A DNA stretch of 33,840 nt from Enterosoma sp964427595 (GCA_964427595.1 CAYRUQ010000012.1:1-33840), one strand, 5' to 3'; counted from the stretch's first letter, positions 7,353-15,845 are shown. The notes: generated by a model not told the origin, from the sequence alone. Numbers and translations are program-made.

Positions 7353-8702
7353 TTAGAATTGTATCTTAGGTAAAATCATGTTTTCTGGTGTTTGATTTTT
7401 GATGAATCCACACATGTAAATAGGTAAATACAGAATATTATTTTCCTCAGACAGATTTTCGTTTGAGAGAACGATATATTTATTAATTTTGTATTCTTTT
7501 TGTTTCTGTAAATTATCTAAAGCTTTGTGCGTTTTATAATCTTTTCCAGATTTGACTTCAATAGCATAGATTCCGCCATCTATCTCAACAATAAAATCAA
7601 TCTCTCCGATTTTTTTGCTCTTATAGTAGTAAGGATCTAATGAATTAGAGACTAATTCTTGCATCACATAATTCTCATATAAAGCACCTAAATTTACATC
7701 GATATCACCACTACTTAACTTTAAAATCTCATAACGAAGTGAGAATGGGAAAGTGCTCATTAATAAGCCAATATCATTCATAAAAAGCTTAAATGTATTC
7801 TTTTCTTTTGAAATGAGTAAAGGGGTCTTTATCTCATTAGCGATATAACAAGGATAGACTACTCCAGCATCCTTAAGCCATAGAAAAGAGTTTTCCTGAC
7901 GATCAAACTTTAATTCTTTGTTTAAATAGCTGAAGATAAAACGAAGATTTTGTTTATTTAATTGAGAAGGTATATTGTCGTAGATAGCTAGCAATCTTAA
8001 TTTTTTATCATCACTTTCATATTTAGAAAAATCTGCTTTGTATTGATAGATGATATTTTTTGCTTCCTCATCAACTTTAACTAAATTTCCACTCTCTAAA
8101 AATGTTTGAACGATTCTTGGCATGCCACCAACTAAAAGATAGTAAGAAAACAAGTTCAGTATCTTATTGTGAATTATCGAATTTACAGCACGCTTTTTGT
8201 TAAAACATTCAAGCAAATGAGCAAACACATCTTCACTAACATTCTGAGCGTAACAAAATTCAAGAAAACTCATCGGGTACATTTTGAGTTCTTCATAATA
8301 ACCGACAGGTACAGAACGTATAGTTTTTAGCTCTAATCCCAAAAGAGATCCGCTTAGAACATAACGAAAAGTCGAATTATCTACTAAAAACTTAATCTTG
8401 GTAACAATCTCAGGAAATTCTTGTATTTCATCAAAGAAAATTACGCTCTTCTTATCAACTAAAGGCGTAGAAGAATAGAGGCGCAAACGATTGATAAAAT
8501 CATTGATATCATCTGTCTTTTTTAATGATTGAAGGATATCTGGTCTTTCAAGAAAATTGATCTCTAAATAAGAGAGATTTTCTTCTTGAAGCACTTTGCG
8601 GATGATGTATGTCTTTCCGACTTGTCTAGCGCCGCTGACAAGAAGTGCATCTTTTCCTTTCTTCAACCAGTCTTTAATTTTCTTTTCACAAAAACGATAC
8701 AT
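7353..8702 (-). CDS. DUF4143 AAA-type ATPase
   Basis: This 449-residue protein has an N-terminal AAA_14 ATPase domain with Walker A GARQVGKT (24-31) and Walker B VIFFDEIQEFP. The C-terminal DUF4143 domain ends in GEIDFIVEIDGGIYAIEVKSG, whose D...E-x-K pattern resembles a PD-(D/E)xK nuclease-like fold. Family members are common in mobile or variable gene pools, sometimes in many paralogous copies, and their role is poorly known. An AGAGGT Shine-Dalgarno sequence precedes the start. A palindromic cluster lies about 50 bases upstream, which suggests tight repression. Convergent with the Fic gene, it belongs to the accessory block next to tmRNA. Confidence 0.9.
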   Translation of the reverse strand: MYRFCEKKIKDWLKKGKDALLVSGARQVGKTYIIRKVLQEENLSYLEINFLERPDILQSLKKTDDINDFINRLRLYSSTPLVDKKSVIFFDEIQEFPEIVTKIKFLVDNSTFRYVLSGSLLGLELKTIRSVPVGYYEELKMYPMSFLEFCYAQNVSEDVFAHLLECFNKKRAVNSIIHNKILNLFSYYLLVGGMPRIVQTFLESGNLVKVDEEAKNIIYQYKADFSKYESDDKKLRLLAIYDNIPSQLNKQNLRFIFSYLNKELKFDRQENSFLWLKDAGVVYPCYIANEIKTPLLISKEKNTFKLFMNDIGLLMSTFPFSLRYEILKLSSGDIDVNLGALYENYVMQELVSNSLDPYYYKSKKIGEIDFIVEIDGGIYAIEVKSGKDYKTHKALDNLQKQKEYKINKYIVLSNENLSEENNILYLPIYMCGFIKNQTPENMILPKIQF

Positions 8703-8750
8703 AGAGACCTCTTTTGCTTAATGATAAAGAATTTCAAAACTAAAAACAAC

Positions 8751-8801
8751 AAAATGCCCCGTTTTTCTTAATAATTTCGGGGCATTTTGCCCCGTTTTGC
8801 C
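8751..8801 (-). promoter_or_regulatory. Palindromic operator cluster before the DUF4143 gene
   Basis: On the plus strand, CGGGGCATTTTGCCCCG (8778-8794) is a perfect 7+7 palindrome. The half-site TGCCCCGTTTT occurs at 8755-8765 and 8788-8798, and TTTTGCC follows. The GC-rich half-sites stand out from the AT-rich surroundings, just upstream of the minus-strand ATPase gene. The rest of the 8703-8969 gap shows no gene. Confidence 0.7.
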
Positions 8802-8969
8802 TTAAAGTATATTAAAAATATAGGTTTTGTGGGTAAAAATGTGGGCTTTCAAGTCTAATATGAAGAAAACCTTCTAAGCACGATGCGATTGTAAATTATT
8901 ACTTGTTTTAGTTAAAAATCCTATCTTCAACTTCATTAAGTTAAAATATCTTCACACAAGGAGTTGTAT

Positions 8970-9560
8970 ATGGCTGAAAAGATAAAAATAGGAAAACATA
9001 AGAGAATAAAGAAACAAGTTCATGATTTACTTAGTGAGTATTACGACTTGAATGATGTTGATAACATATGCACAATCACTTTGAAGTTTGAAAACTTTCA
9101 AGATTGCTTTGAACTTAATGAAGCTAAGTCACCGGTTTTAAACCCGAGTCTTTTAGAAAAGATAGAGAACATCTCTTTAAAAATCCCAAACGTTTATGAC
9201 ATAGTTTTTGATGTAAAGATTGATGACTATGGGGAATACGATAAAAATAAAGCATCAGATTACTTTCTAAAAAGCTGTTATATGATGGCGATGAAGCAAG
9301 ATAGAATCAATTTAAACAAAAGAAAATTGGCTTTTTTCTTTGGCGCTGCCGGTGTCTTTTCTTTGATGATCATGTTCTTATTAGAAAATCTCTTCTTTGA
9401 GCAAGGTAGTGTATCGGGAGAAATCACTTGTGAGATTTTAGATATCATAGCTTGGGTGTTTCTTTGGGAAGCAGTCACTTTCTATTTCCTCGATAGAGCT
9501 GAGAATAATTTTAAGTGGAAGAAGATAAATAAAAGAATCAAGGAAGTGTCTTTTAAATAA
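8970..9560 (+). CDS. Unknown protein with two C-terminal membrane segments
   Basis: I do not recognise this 196-residue protein. The N-terminal 115 residues are soluble, charged and rich in Lys/Asp, followed by two hydrophobic segments at about 122-142 and 152-172 and a basic C-terminal tail. The ATG at 8970 is preferred over the in-frame TTG at 8964, because AAGGAG (8957-8962) is well spaced for it. The stop lies two bases before the DUF1848 gene, so the two are probably co-transcribed and translationally coupled. A membrane sensor or anchor for the neighbour is possible but unsupported. Confidence 0.8.
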   Translation: MAEKIKIGKHKRIKKQVHDLLSEYYDLNDVDNICTITLKFENFQDCFELNEAKSPVLNPSLLEKIENISLKIPNVYDIVFDVKIDDYGEYDKNKASDYFLKSCYMMAMKQDRINLNKRKLAFFFGAAGVFSLMIMFLLENLFFEQGSVSGEITCEILDIIAWVFLWEAVTFYFLDRAENNFKWKKINKRIKEVSFK

Positions 9561-9562
9561 AT

Positions 9563-10480
9563 ATGGTTCTCTTTATCAGTGGTAGAACAGATATCTTAAG
9601 TTATTATCCTAAGTGGCTTATTAATAGAGTCAGAGAAGGTTTTGTTGATACGAGAAATCCGTTCAACAAACAGTTAGTCTCACGACTTTATTTTTCTGAT
9701 GCTGATATCATTCTTTTCTGCAGTAAAAATCCAAGACCTTTTCTACCTTATTTAGATGAACTTGATGAAAGATTAAAAGGAGTTCCTTTAGTTTTTCATA
9801 TCACTTTGACTGCTTATCACGAAGATATAGAACCAGTCACTGGCCTCATCAAAAAAGAAGCGATTGAAGATATCAAAAACTTATCAAGAAGATATGGGAA
9901 GGATCGAATCTTCGTTAGATATGATCCTATTCTTTTAAATCCAAGATATACACTCGAGTATCACATTAGAGCTTTTGAAAAACTAGCTAAGCTATTAAAA
10001 GGATATACATCTCATGTCGTTATCTCTTTTATCGATATCTATAAGAATGTTAGACATAATGCTTCTCTTTTAAAGTTGAAAGATATCGATGATAAAGATA
10101 TTGACGAGATAGGACAATCTTTCTCTAAAATAGCTAGAGATAATGAGCTTGAAATCTTTACCTGTGCTGAAAAAAGAAACTTAAGAGAATACGGATTTTC
10201 TGCTGGTGGTTGTTTATCGAAGAGTTATGCGACTTCTCTTCTTGAGGCTACTGATAAAGAGATAAAACTTAAGAAACAAACAGCGAGAAAAGATACATAT
10301 TGTGATTGTGTCCAGATGGCTGATATCGGTGCTTATAATACTTGTTTATCACGCTGTCTTTATTGCTATGCTAACTATGATGAGAGAAATATCGATAACA
10401 ATGTAAAAGAACATGATGACGATTCATCATTATTAATCGGTCATGTTCAAGAGAATGATATTATCAAAGTGCGTAAATAA
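9563..10480 (+). CDS. DUF1848 family protein with C-terminal Cys cluster
   Basis: This 305-residue protein matches the DUF1848 pattern. It starts with ISGRTDILSYYPKWLINRV, has RNPF, SKNPRPFLPYLDEL and HITLTAYHEDIEP in the first third, and VRYDPILL and ISFIDIYKNVR in the middle. The C-terminus has CDC followed by TCLSRCLYCYAN, a C-x3-C-x2-C arrangement like the iron-sulfur motif of radical SAM enzymes but placed at the C-terminus. An Fe-S cluster is therefore likely. The reaction is not known to me. The only Shine-Dalgarno-like sequence is far upstream inside the preceding gene, so translation is probably coupled. No terminator separates it from the convergent sugar transferase gene. Confidence 0.85.
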   Translation: MVLFISGRTDILSYYPKWLINRVREGFVDTRNPFNKQLVSRLYFSDADIILFCSKNPRPFLPYLDELDERLKGVPLVFHITLTAYHEDIEPVTGLIKKEAIEDIKNLSRRYGKDRIFVRYDPILLNPRYTLEYHIRAFEKLAKLLKGYTSHVVISFIDIYKNVRHNASLLKLKDIDDKDIDEIGQSFSKIARDNELEIFTCAEKRNLREYGFSAGGCLSKSYATSLLEATDKEIKLKKQTARKDTYCDCVQMADIGAYNTCLSRCLYCYANYDERNIDNNVKEHDDDSSLLIGHVQENDIIKVRK

Positions 10481-10511
10481 CGATTTAGAAATAACAACTA
10501 AAATTGGTTAA

Positions 10512-11246
10512 TTATTCAGCACCTTTTTGAGTGAAGACAGCAGGGATAGTTAGTACTAGAATCTTTAGATCAAGAAAGAAGCTTCTTTTTTCAACATATT
10601 CTTTATCAAGGGCGACTTGACCTTCAAAACCGATGGTACTTCTTCCTTTGATTTGCCAAAGACAGGTGATACCAGGTTTAACAAGAAGTCTCACTGTCTC
10701 AGTGATGTCGTATTGAGTGACTTCTCTAGGAAGGGCAGGGCGAGGGCCGACTAATGACATCGAACCTAAGAAAACATTGAATAATTGGGGAAGTTCATCA
10801 AGAGATGTCTTTCTTAAAAACTTTCCGATTTTAGTGATTCTAGGATCATCTTTTATCTTGAAGAGCGGGCCTGATGATTCGTTTTTACCGATCAGTTCGA
10901 CAACTCTGACATCAGCATTAGGAATCATCGATCTGAATTTATACATCTTGAATTTCTTGCCATCTTTACCAACTCTTTTTTGAACGAAGAAAATAGGGCC
11001 TCTATCAGAGATTTTGATGATCAAAGCGATGATCAAAAATAGCCAACTAAAAACGAGGATTCCTAAAGAAGAGCAAAAGATATCAAATGCTCTCTTAAAG
11101 AAAGAATAGACAGGTTTCTCTTTATAGGTGACCACATATTTAAGTTGTGGCATCTGAATCGTATGAGTATCGAAAAGAAGCTTCATCTTCTTCTCGTCTT
11201 CTTCTAATCTAGCTTGTTCGTTTTGGTCTATAGGATCTTTTTTCAT
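10512..11246 (-). CDS. Undecaprenyl-phosphate sugar-1-phosphate transferase
   Basis: This 244-residue protein belongs to the bacterial sugar transferase (monotopic phosphoglycosyltransferase) family. It moves a sugar-1-phosphate from a UDP-sugar to undecaprenyl phosphate, starting a surface polysaccharide or glycoprotein glycan. A membrane segment lies at about 35-57, followed by RVGKDGKKFKMYKFRSM, the catalytic Asp-Glu in TSLDELPQLFNVFLGSMSLV and the GPRPALP motif. It is the short form without the N-terminal four-helix region of WcaJ. The sugar cannot be told from sequence. No clear Shine-Dalgarno sequence precedes the start. The oxidoreductase-glycosyltransferase pair at 16097-19373 may work in the same glycan pathway. 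Confidence 0.93.
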   Translation of the reverse strand: MKKDPIDQNEQARLEEDEKKMKLLFDTHTIQMPQLKYVVTYKEKPVYSFFKRAFDIFCSSLGILVFSWLFLIIALIIKISDRGPIFFVQKRVGKDGKKFKMYKFRSMIPNADVRVVELIGKNESSGPLFKIKDDPRITKIGKFLRKTSLDELPQLFNVFLGSMSLVGPRPALPREVTQYDITETVRLLVKPGITCLWQIKGRSTIGFEGQVALDKEYVEKRSFFLDLKILVLTIPAVFTQKGAE

Positions 11247-11439
11247 AACAGATATAAATAAAGGTGATTTGTCTTACACACTTAAGCCATTTCTTTTGTG
11301 TTTAGTATAAAGGAATGTAAATAATAAATAAGCCAATTTGTAAGGCTATAAGAATATATCTTGTTTAGCTCATACCTAAAACATGAAAACGCTACATATA
11401 GAAAACTAAATTAAAATAACCGCTTTCATAAAAATATGC

Positions 11440-11468
11440 TTGAAAGAGAATAATCACATCCTTATAAT
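11440..11468 (+). promoter_or_regulatory. Consensus sigma-A promoter
   Basis: TTGAAA (11440-11445) and TATAAT (11463-11468) are separated by exactly 17 bases. Transcription would start near 11475, about 98 bases before the small gene at 11573. It is one of the best promoter matches in the window. Confidence 0.8.
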
Positions 11469-11474
11469 TTCTCT

Positions 11475-11572
11475 TCCATTCGATTTCACAACGATGCTTC
11501 TACTTTCAGTCGGGATGAATGCTACAACGTCGGGACGAGATGAATGGCACATCTACATAGGAGGACTACCAA
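11475..11572 (+). promoter_or_regulatory. Leader with repeated GTCGGGA motif
   Basis: The predicted leader holds GTCGGGATGA (11509-11518) and GTCGGGACGA (11529-11538), exactly 20 bases apart. CCATTC (11476-11481) near the predicted 5' end can pair with GAATGG (11542-11547), closing a domain just before the AGGAGGA Shine-Dalgarno at about 11559-11566. This could be an RNA control element or a protein-binding leader. No known class is recognised. Confidence 0.4.
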
Positions 11573-11704
11573 ATGAAAAACTTTACTAGAAAAACTGTCG
11601 ATCAGAAGAAGTTAAAAAAGAACAAAAGCGAAGTCAAAGATTACTTCTTCCGTGGTATCGTCACTAGTTATGTCGAGACCATCTTCCACGGAAATGCCTT
11701 CTGA
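11573..11704 (+). CDS. Small basic protein, 43 residues, unknown
   Basis: The reading frame begins MKNFTRKTVDQKKLKKNKSE and ends ETIFHGNAF, with a TGA stop. It has a strong Shine-Dalgarno (AGGAGGA, about seven bases before ATG), a consensus promoter 98 bases upstream and a perfect terminator 24 bases after the stop. These make it a complete single-gene transcription unit despite its length. The first half is strongly basic and the second half is amphipathic with aromatic residues (YFFRGIVTSYVETIF). I do not recognise a family. It could bind nucleic acid or the ribosome, or act at the membrane, but nothing in the sequence decides this. Confidence 0.75.
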   Translation: MKNFTRKTVDQKKLKKNKSEVKDYFFRGIVTSYVETIFHGNAF

Positions 11705-11727
11705 TAGGCAAACTAACTAAAACACTG

Positions 11728-11754
11728 ATGAGGTCTGAAAAGACCTCATTTTTG
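11728..11754 (+). terminator. Rho-independent terminator of the small gene
   Basis: ATGAGGTCT pairs perfectly with AGACCTCAT around a GAAA tetraloop, followed by TTTTT. Confidence 0.93.
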
Positions 11755-11830
11755 TTTTAATTGAAAACCTTCAAACAATAAAAAGTCTCTTTCTCTTTGT
11801 TATAATTCACAAAGCAAGAGGAGGAAGACT

Positions 11831-12646
11831 ATGGATATCATCGCAGAGAGACAATTTGGTATCGGTTATATCATCCTTGATTCCATATTTATTCTTGTAT
11901 TTCTGTTTCTTCTGTTCTTCACCAAACGAAAATTGACATTTTTATGGGCTATCGCAGGAGGTGTGCTTTACTTTCTGATCGATTATGGAATCTTCCATTT
12001 AGCCACTGGTTCAAGACACATTGAGATGATAGAGACAAGTGGAGGCACTATAGCTGGAACAGAATGGTTGATGTTTTGGGTGCTACTATGGATGTCACTC
12101 AGTTATGGAATCACGAACTTCGCTTGGATCTGGTTATGTCTTAAAAAAGATAAACACATAGTAGAGTGGACGCTACTCATCTTCATCTGGTGGATCGTCT
12201 GTCCTATCTTAGATGATGCAATCGGTGGAACTCAGATTCATATCTGGAGAGAGACTGGTGATTATCACTGGTTCATGGCTGTCTTCTTACTAGTCAGTTA
12301 TCTAGCTGTTATCGTTTATAACCTTCTCCAAAAAGAGAAGTTTAAGAGAATGAAAATTTGGTGGTTATTCATCATCGGAGTAGCGGTTCAATTCGGTTGG
12401 GAATTCACACTCCTTATCGGTGGTATCAGAAGTGCCAGCATGGATATAACAGAACAACTGCAGACCTTGATCACTAACTCTTTGATTGAAACTAACTTAG
12501 GATTACCAGCCATCTACTGCATCTATCTTCTTGTCACTAGCAGAGTAGATGAAGACTTGAAACAAAGAGAGAAGATCTCTTTCTTAGATAGATTAATAGA
12601 GAGTAATCTCGACACCTATAGATCACTAGAAACTAAAAAAGACTGA
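11831..12646 (+). CDS. Polytopic membrane protein, unknown
   Basis: This 271-residue protein has about seven hydrophobic segments (near 14-30, 37-55, 80-103, 113-131, 147-163, 176-195 and 225-238) and a charged cytoplasmic tail. Trp is abundant in and near the helices. Acidic and His residues sit inside the membrane region (for example DYGIFHLATGSRH and CPILDDAIGGTQIHIW), which could form a substrate or ion site. I recognise no family. AGAGGAGGAAG gives a strong ribosome binding site, and a terminator overlaps the stop codon. It stands alone, convergent with the DUF2130 gene. Confidence 0.8.
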   Translation: MDIIAERQFGIGYIILDSIFILVFLFLLFFTKRKLTFLWAIAGGVLYFLIDYGIFHLATGSRHIEMIETSGGTIAGTEWLMFWVLLWMSLSYGITNFAWIWLCLKKDKHIVEWTLLIFIWWIVCPILDDAIGGTQIHIWRETGDYHWFMAVFLLVSYLAVIVYNLLQKEKFKRMKIWWLFIIGVAVQFGWEFTLLIGGIRSASMDITEQLQTLITNSLIETNLGLPAIYCIYLLVTSRVDEDLKQREKISFLDRLIESNLDTYRSLETKKD

Positions 12647-12670
12647 CAAAGCAACTTTGTCAGCCTTTTT
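12643..12670. terminator. Bidirectional terminator
   Basis: CTGACAAAG (12643-12651) pairs with CTTTGTCAG (12655-12663) around a three-base loop, with A-rich sequence on one side and TTTTT on the other. The plus-strand stop codon lies inside the stem, and the convergent DUF2130 gene ends 17 bases further on. Confidence 0.88.
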
Positions 12671-12686
12671 GGTTGTTTTGATAAGA

Positions 12687-14012
12687 TTAATCGTATCTTT
12701 TGTAAGTCTTTCTAACACTGACTTCAAACTTTTCAATCTTCTTAGCAATCTCTTGGATATATCTATCTTGAATCGTCCTGATCGTCTCTTTGAGTTTCAT
12801 AGTCGCTTGAGTGATAGCACTATTAGCTTTGATGATGTTTTCGTTTTGTTTAACCAGCTCTTCTAAGTGTTTTTCTAAGCTTTCTAATGGCTTTTCTAAA
12901 TAGCTAGCTTTGATCTTATTGAACTCTTCTGTCAATTCATTGTACTGTTTGAGTTTATCGTATTGAGCTTTACTGCTTTCGATAAGCTTTCTGAATTTAG
13001 TATGAAGAGAGACGACCATGTTGAGGAAGGTGACCATATAAGAAGGCCTCACCATGTACATATTTTCATAATCAGTGACTTTAGTAATCAGAGGTTCATT
13101 AGGCTTATCACTTTCGAGGTTGGAGACGAGAAGCGCATACTCGCAGCTCTTCTTCTTTCTGTTTTTATCAAGCTGGTTGTAATAATCTTTGTTGCTTTTT
13201 CTATTAATTGAATCTGGATTCTCATCCTTCATCTCTAAACAGATAGAAGTAAGTAGTTCCTTCTTACTAGCATCCTCATAGATATTGAAGATGAAATCAG
13301 CTTTTGAACCCTTTGTCTCACCTTCTTCTTTGACTACTGTATTATCCTTGCTCCAAGTGCAGTTAGAAAATCCGTTTTGCATATAGCTTTGAATCTCTCT
13401 ATCACACCAGGTTTCTAAGTCCTCGCCGATGTTTTTAACATTGAGCATCGCTTTACTTCTTTGCAAAGCACTGATGGTCTCTTTGTATTCGTTTTCTTTC
13501 TTTAAGAATTCTTTATTGAGCCTATCTCTTTCATCATCAAATTCTTTTTCAAACTCAATCTTATTATTTAACAAGTTAATCTCATGTTCATGAGATAAGT
13601 TAGATATTTTAGTCTTCAGCTCATCAATCTCTTTTGAATAAGTGTTTCTTATTTCACTTTCTTTCAATTTTAAGAGAGTATCCTGCTGTTCTTTGAGATT
13701 GTTTAATTCTTTTTTAAGGCTCTCATAATCACTCTCTTTTTGAGTGTACTTAAGAGAAAGGGAATGATATTCTTTTTGGCTGTTAGCTTTTTCATCAGCT
13801 CTGATTAATTCTTCACGTTCTTTTCTATCTTGCTCGATAGCAGCATCGATTCTTTTTTGAATCTCTTTTTCTTTATCGGTATTGATCAGCTCATTGATGA
13901 GTGAAAGATCGACGGTAGTGATCTTAGTCAAATCGATTCGATCACCAGCTTTAGCATCATCAGTGAGTTCTAAAGTATCTTTATCAATGATTTTTACATT
14001 AATGAAACTCAT
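12687..14012 (-). CDS. DUF2130 domain-containing coiled-coil protein
   Basis: This 441-residue protein has a long predicted coiled coil at about residues 45-190. The DUF2130 domain follows, starting at NIGEDLETWCDREIQSYM and including KADFIFNIYED, CLEMKDEN and YALLVSNLESD. The D...E-x-K arrangement there resembles a nuclease-like core, as has been noted for this family, but activity is unproven. A further helical region lies at the C-terminus (about 340-430). GGAGGGG seven bases before ATG supports the start. It is divergent from rqcH and has no partner genes in its own transcription unit. Confidence 0.88.
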   Translation of the reverse strand: MSFINVKIIDKDTLELTDDAKAGDRIDLTKITTVDLSLINELINTDKEKEIQKRIDAAIEQDRKEREELIRADEKANSQKEYHSLSLKYTQKESDYESLKKELNNLKEQQDTLLKLKESEIRNTYSKEIDELKTKISNLSHEHEINLLNNKIEFEKEFDDERDRLNKEFLKKENEYKETISALQRSKAMLNVKNIGEDLETWCDREIQSYMQNGFSNCTWSKDNTVVKEEGETKGSKADFIFNIYEDASKKELLTSICLEMKDENPDSINRKSNKDYYNQLDKNRKKKSCEYALLVSNLESDKPNEPLITKVTDYENMYMVRPSYMVTFLNMVVSLHTKFRKLIESSKAQYDKLKQYNELTEEFNKIKASYLEKPLESLEKHLEELVKQNENIIKANSAITQATMKLKETIRTIQDRYIQEIAKKIEKFEVSVRKTYKRYD

Positions 14013-14165
14013 TTGTTAACCCCTCCAACATCTATAAGAATAATAATCGAAAATGAATGATAGTGTTGTTGAATGTTCTAAAAAAGTGCCTTTCCTTTTT
14101 TCTGTTTTTTCACGCTTTTCTCTTTCTAGATGCAAAGAATCGACTTTTTTGTTTAACATATTCAT

Positions 14166-15770
14166 ATGGCTTTAGATAATTTAAGCATCCGCATCATCAG
14201 TGATGGTTTATCAAGAGAGTTGATAGGAAGTGGGTTTGGAAAACCTCTTTTAATCACTCCTACTGATTTTGCTTTTCCTTACTCTTATAAAAGAGAAGAT
14301 GGTAGTTATAGACATGGGACATTCATCTTCTCTTTAAATCCGACTAGTCCTTTTATCACTTATTCTTTTGAACGTTATCAGAAACTAGATAGTAATACTC
14401 CTTTCTTCAACTCTTTAAAGAAACTTTATGGAGCTCATGTCACTAAGGTTTCAAAATTAGAAGGAGAGAGAATAGTCACGATCAGTTTTGATAGCAATAA
14501 GAGTGAACTGAGTGAAACTAACACCGGATATGATTTGATAATAGAGCTATTTCCTAATCATCCTAACGCTTATTTAATTGCTTATCCGCAAGGTAAAATC
14601 ACTGGCTTATATAAAGAGAAAACCAATATTGAGAAGAATATCTTTTTGATAAGGAATGCAAAGTATACTTATCCGCCTTCTCGTCCATTTAATTTAGACG
14701 AGATTAAAGATGTTGAAGATACGAGGTCTTTCTTATCTAACACTTGTTATAAAAGATTAGTTGAATGTTCTAAAAATGAATCATTTCATCTAACTTTAGA
14801 AAAGATGTTAGATTCTAAGACTCTCTATGTGCACGGTAAAGATATTCTTCCTTATAACTTTGATGATGACTCGTTAAAAGAACTGAAGATCGAAGATATC
14901 TATTCCCATCTTGTCGAAGATCAAAGAAACCAGGCTAAGCTTGTCAAAGTTAAAGAATTAATCACTTTGATTGAAAAAGCCATCAAAGTCTCTAAAAAGA
15001 AACAGATTAATTTGAAGAAAGATTTGGAGAGCGCTAAAGATCATATGAAGTATCTCAGCTACGGACAGACTATCTATCTTTATCAAGGTGAGATAGCTAA
15101 AGGAGATACTTTGCTAGAAAGAGATGGTCTTTCTATTGAATTAAATCCGAGGTGGAGCGTCAGTCAAAACGCTAATTCCTATTTCAAGAAATATCAGAAA
15201 GCTAAATCAGCTATCAATATCCTTGGCGATTTGATTATCAAGGCTAAGGCGGAAAGTGAATATTTAGAAAATAAATTAAGAGAAGTCAAAGACGGAACTC
15301 CGAGAGACATCTTGGAACTGAAAAGCGAACTTCTTCACGAAGGTTATATCAAAGAAAAACAAGGTAAAAGAACGATTAAGGATCTCGATAAGAGAAAATC
15401 TTATGAACCTCATTATCTCGTTCTTCCTGAAGGAAAAATCGGTTTTGGTATGAACGGACTTCAAAATGAAACTCTGACTTTTAAAATCGCCACTCCTGAA
15501 GATATCTTCATCCATGTTAAAGATTATCCAGGAAGCCATGTTCTGATTTTAGAAGGAAAGGAGAGTGAAGAAGTTAATTTAACAGCGATGGAATTAGCTT
15601 TGTATCTTTCTCACCTTGAAGATGGAAAAGTTTTGATAGCCAAAAGAAGAGATGTTAAGAAGAATCATGAGAAGATCGGTTTAGTTAACATACTCAAGTA
15701 TGAGACTAAAGAAGTTAAATTCATCAGAGAGGAATCAAAGGCTCTCTTTATCAAAACCCTTAAAGGTTGA
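14166..15770 (+). CDS. rqcH: Rqc2-homologue RqcH, ribosome quality control
   Basis: RqcH binds peptidyl-tRNA-blocked 50S subunits and recruits tRNA-Ala to add C-terminal alanine tails that mark the chain for degradation. The 534-residue protein has the NFACT-N domain (1 to about 180), a helical middle and coiled coil (about 260-400) with SQNANSYFKKYQKAKSA, as in Bacillus RqcH, and the NFACT-R domain with MNGLQNETLTF, FIHVKDYPGSHVLI and the KKNHEKIGLV tail. In Bacillus the functional Asp-Arg pair lies in LDRI. Here the aligned position reads G-E101-R102-I, a conservative Asp-to-Glu change. The protein is slightly shorter than the usual 560-570 residues. Older annotation calls this family fibronectin-binding. 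The Shine-Dalgarno sequence is weak. Confidence 0.92.
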   Translation: MALDNLSIRIISDGLSRELIGSGFGKPLLITPTDFAFPYSYKREDGSYRHGTFIFSLNPTSPFITYSFERYQKLDSNTPFFNSLKKLYGAHVTKVSKLEGERIVTISFDSNKSELSETNTGYDLIIELFPNHPNAYLIAYPQGKITGLYKEKTNIEKNIFLIRNAKYTYPPSRPFNLDEIKDVEDTRSFLSNTCYKRLVECSKNESFHLTLEKMLDSKTLYVHGKDILPYNFDDDSLKELKIEDIYSHLVEDQRNQAKLVKVKELITLIEKAIKVSKKKQINLKKDLESAKDHMKYLSYGQTIYLYQGEIAKGDTLLERDGLSIELNPRWSVSQNANSYFKKYQKAKSAINILGDLIIKAKAESEYLENKLREVKDGTPRDILELKSELLHEGYIKEKQGKRTIKDLDKRKSYEPHYLVLPEGKIGFGMNGLQNETLTFKIATPEDIFIHVKDYPGSHVLILEGKESEEVNLTAMELALYLSHLEDGKVLIAKRRDVKKNHEKIGLVNILKYETKEVKFIREESKALFIKTLKG

Positions 15771-15845
15771 AAGAAAATCTGATCAGTTTTTCTGACGATT
15801 TCTTTTAAACTATCGCATTAGAGTTGAAAAACTCTTTCTTTACAA

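Noticed and set aside
9278..9478. Antisense frame in the unknown membrane protein gene
   Set aside because: It is a shadow frame without a start signal. The sense frame has the Shine-Dalgarno and coupling with the next gene.
5890..11000. Direct repeat of the tmRNA 3' end as an attachment site
   Set aside because: I looked for a second copy of the T-arm/CCA region downstream and found none, and no integrase gene is visible.
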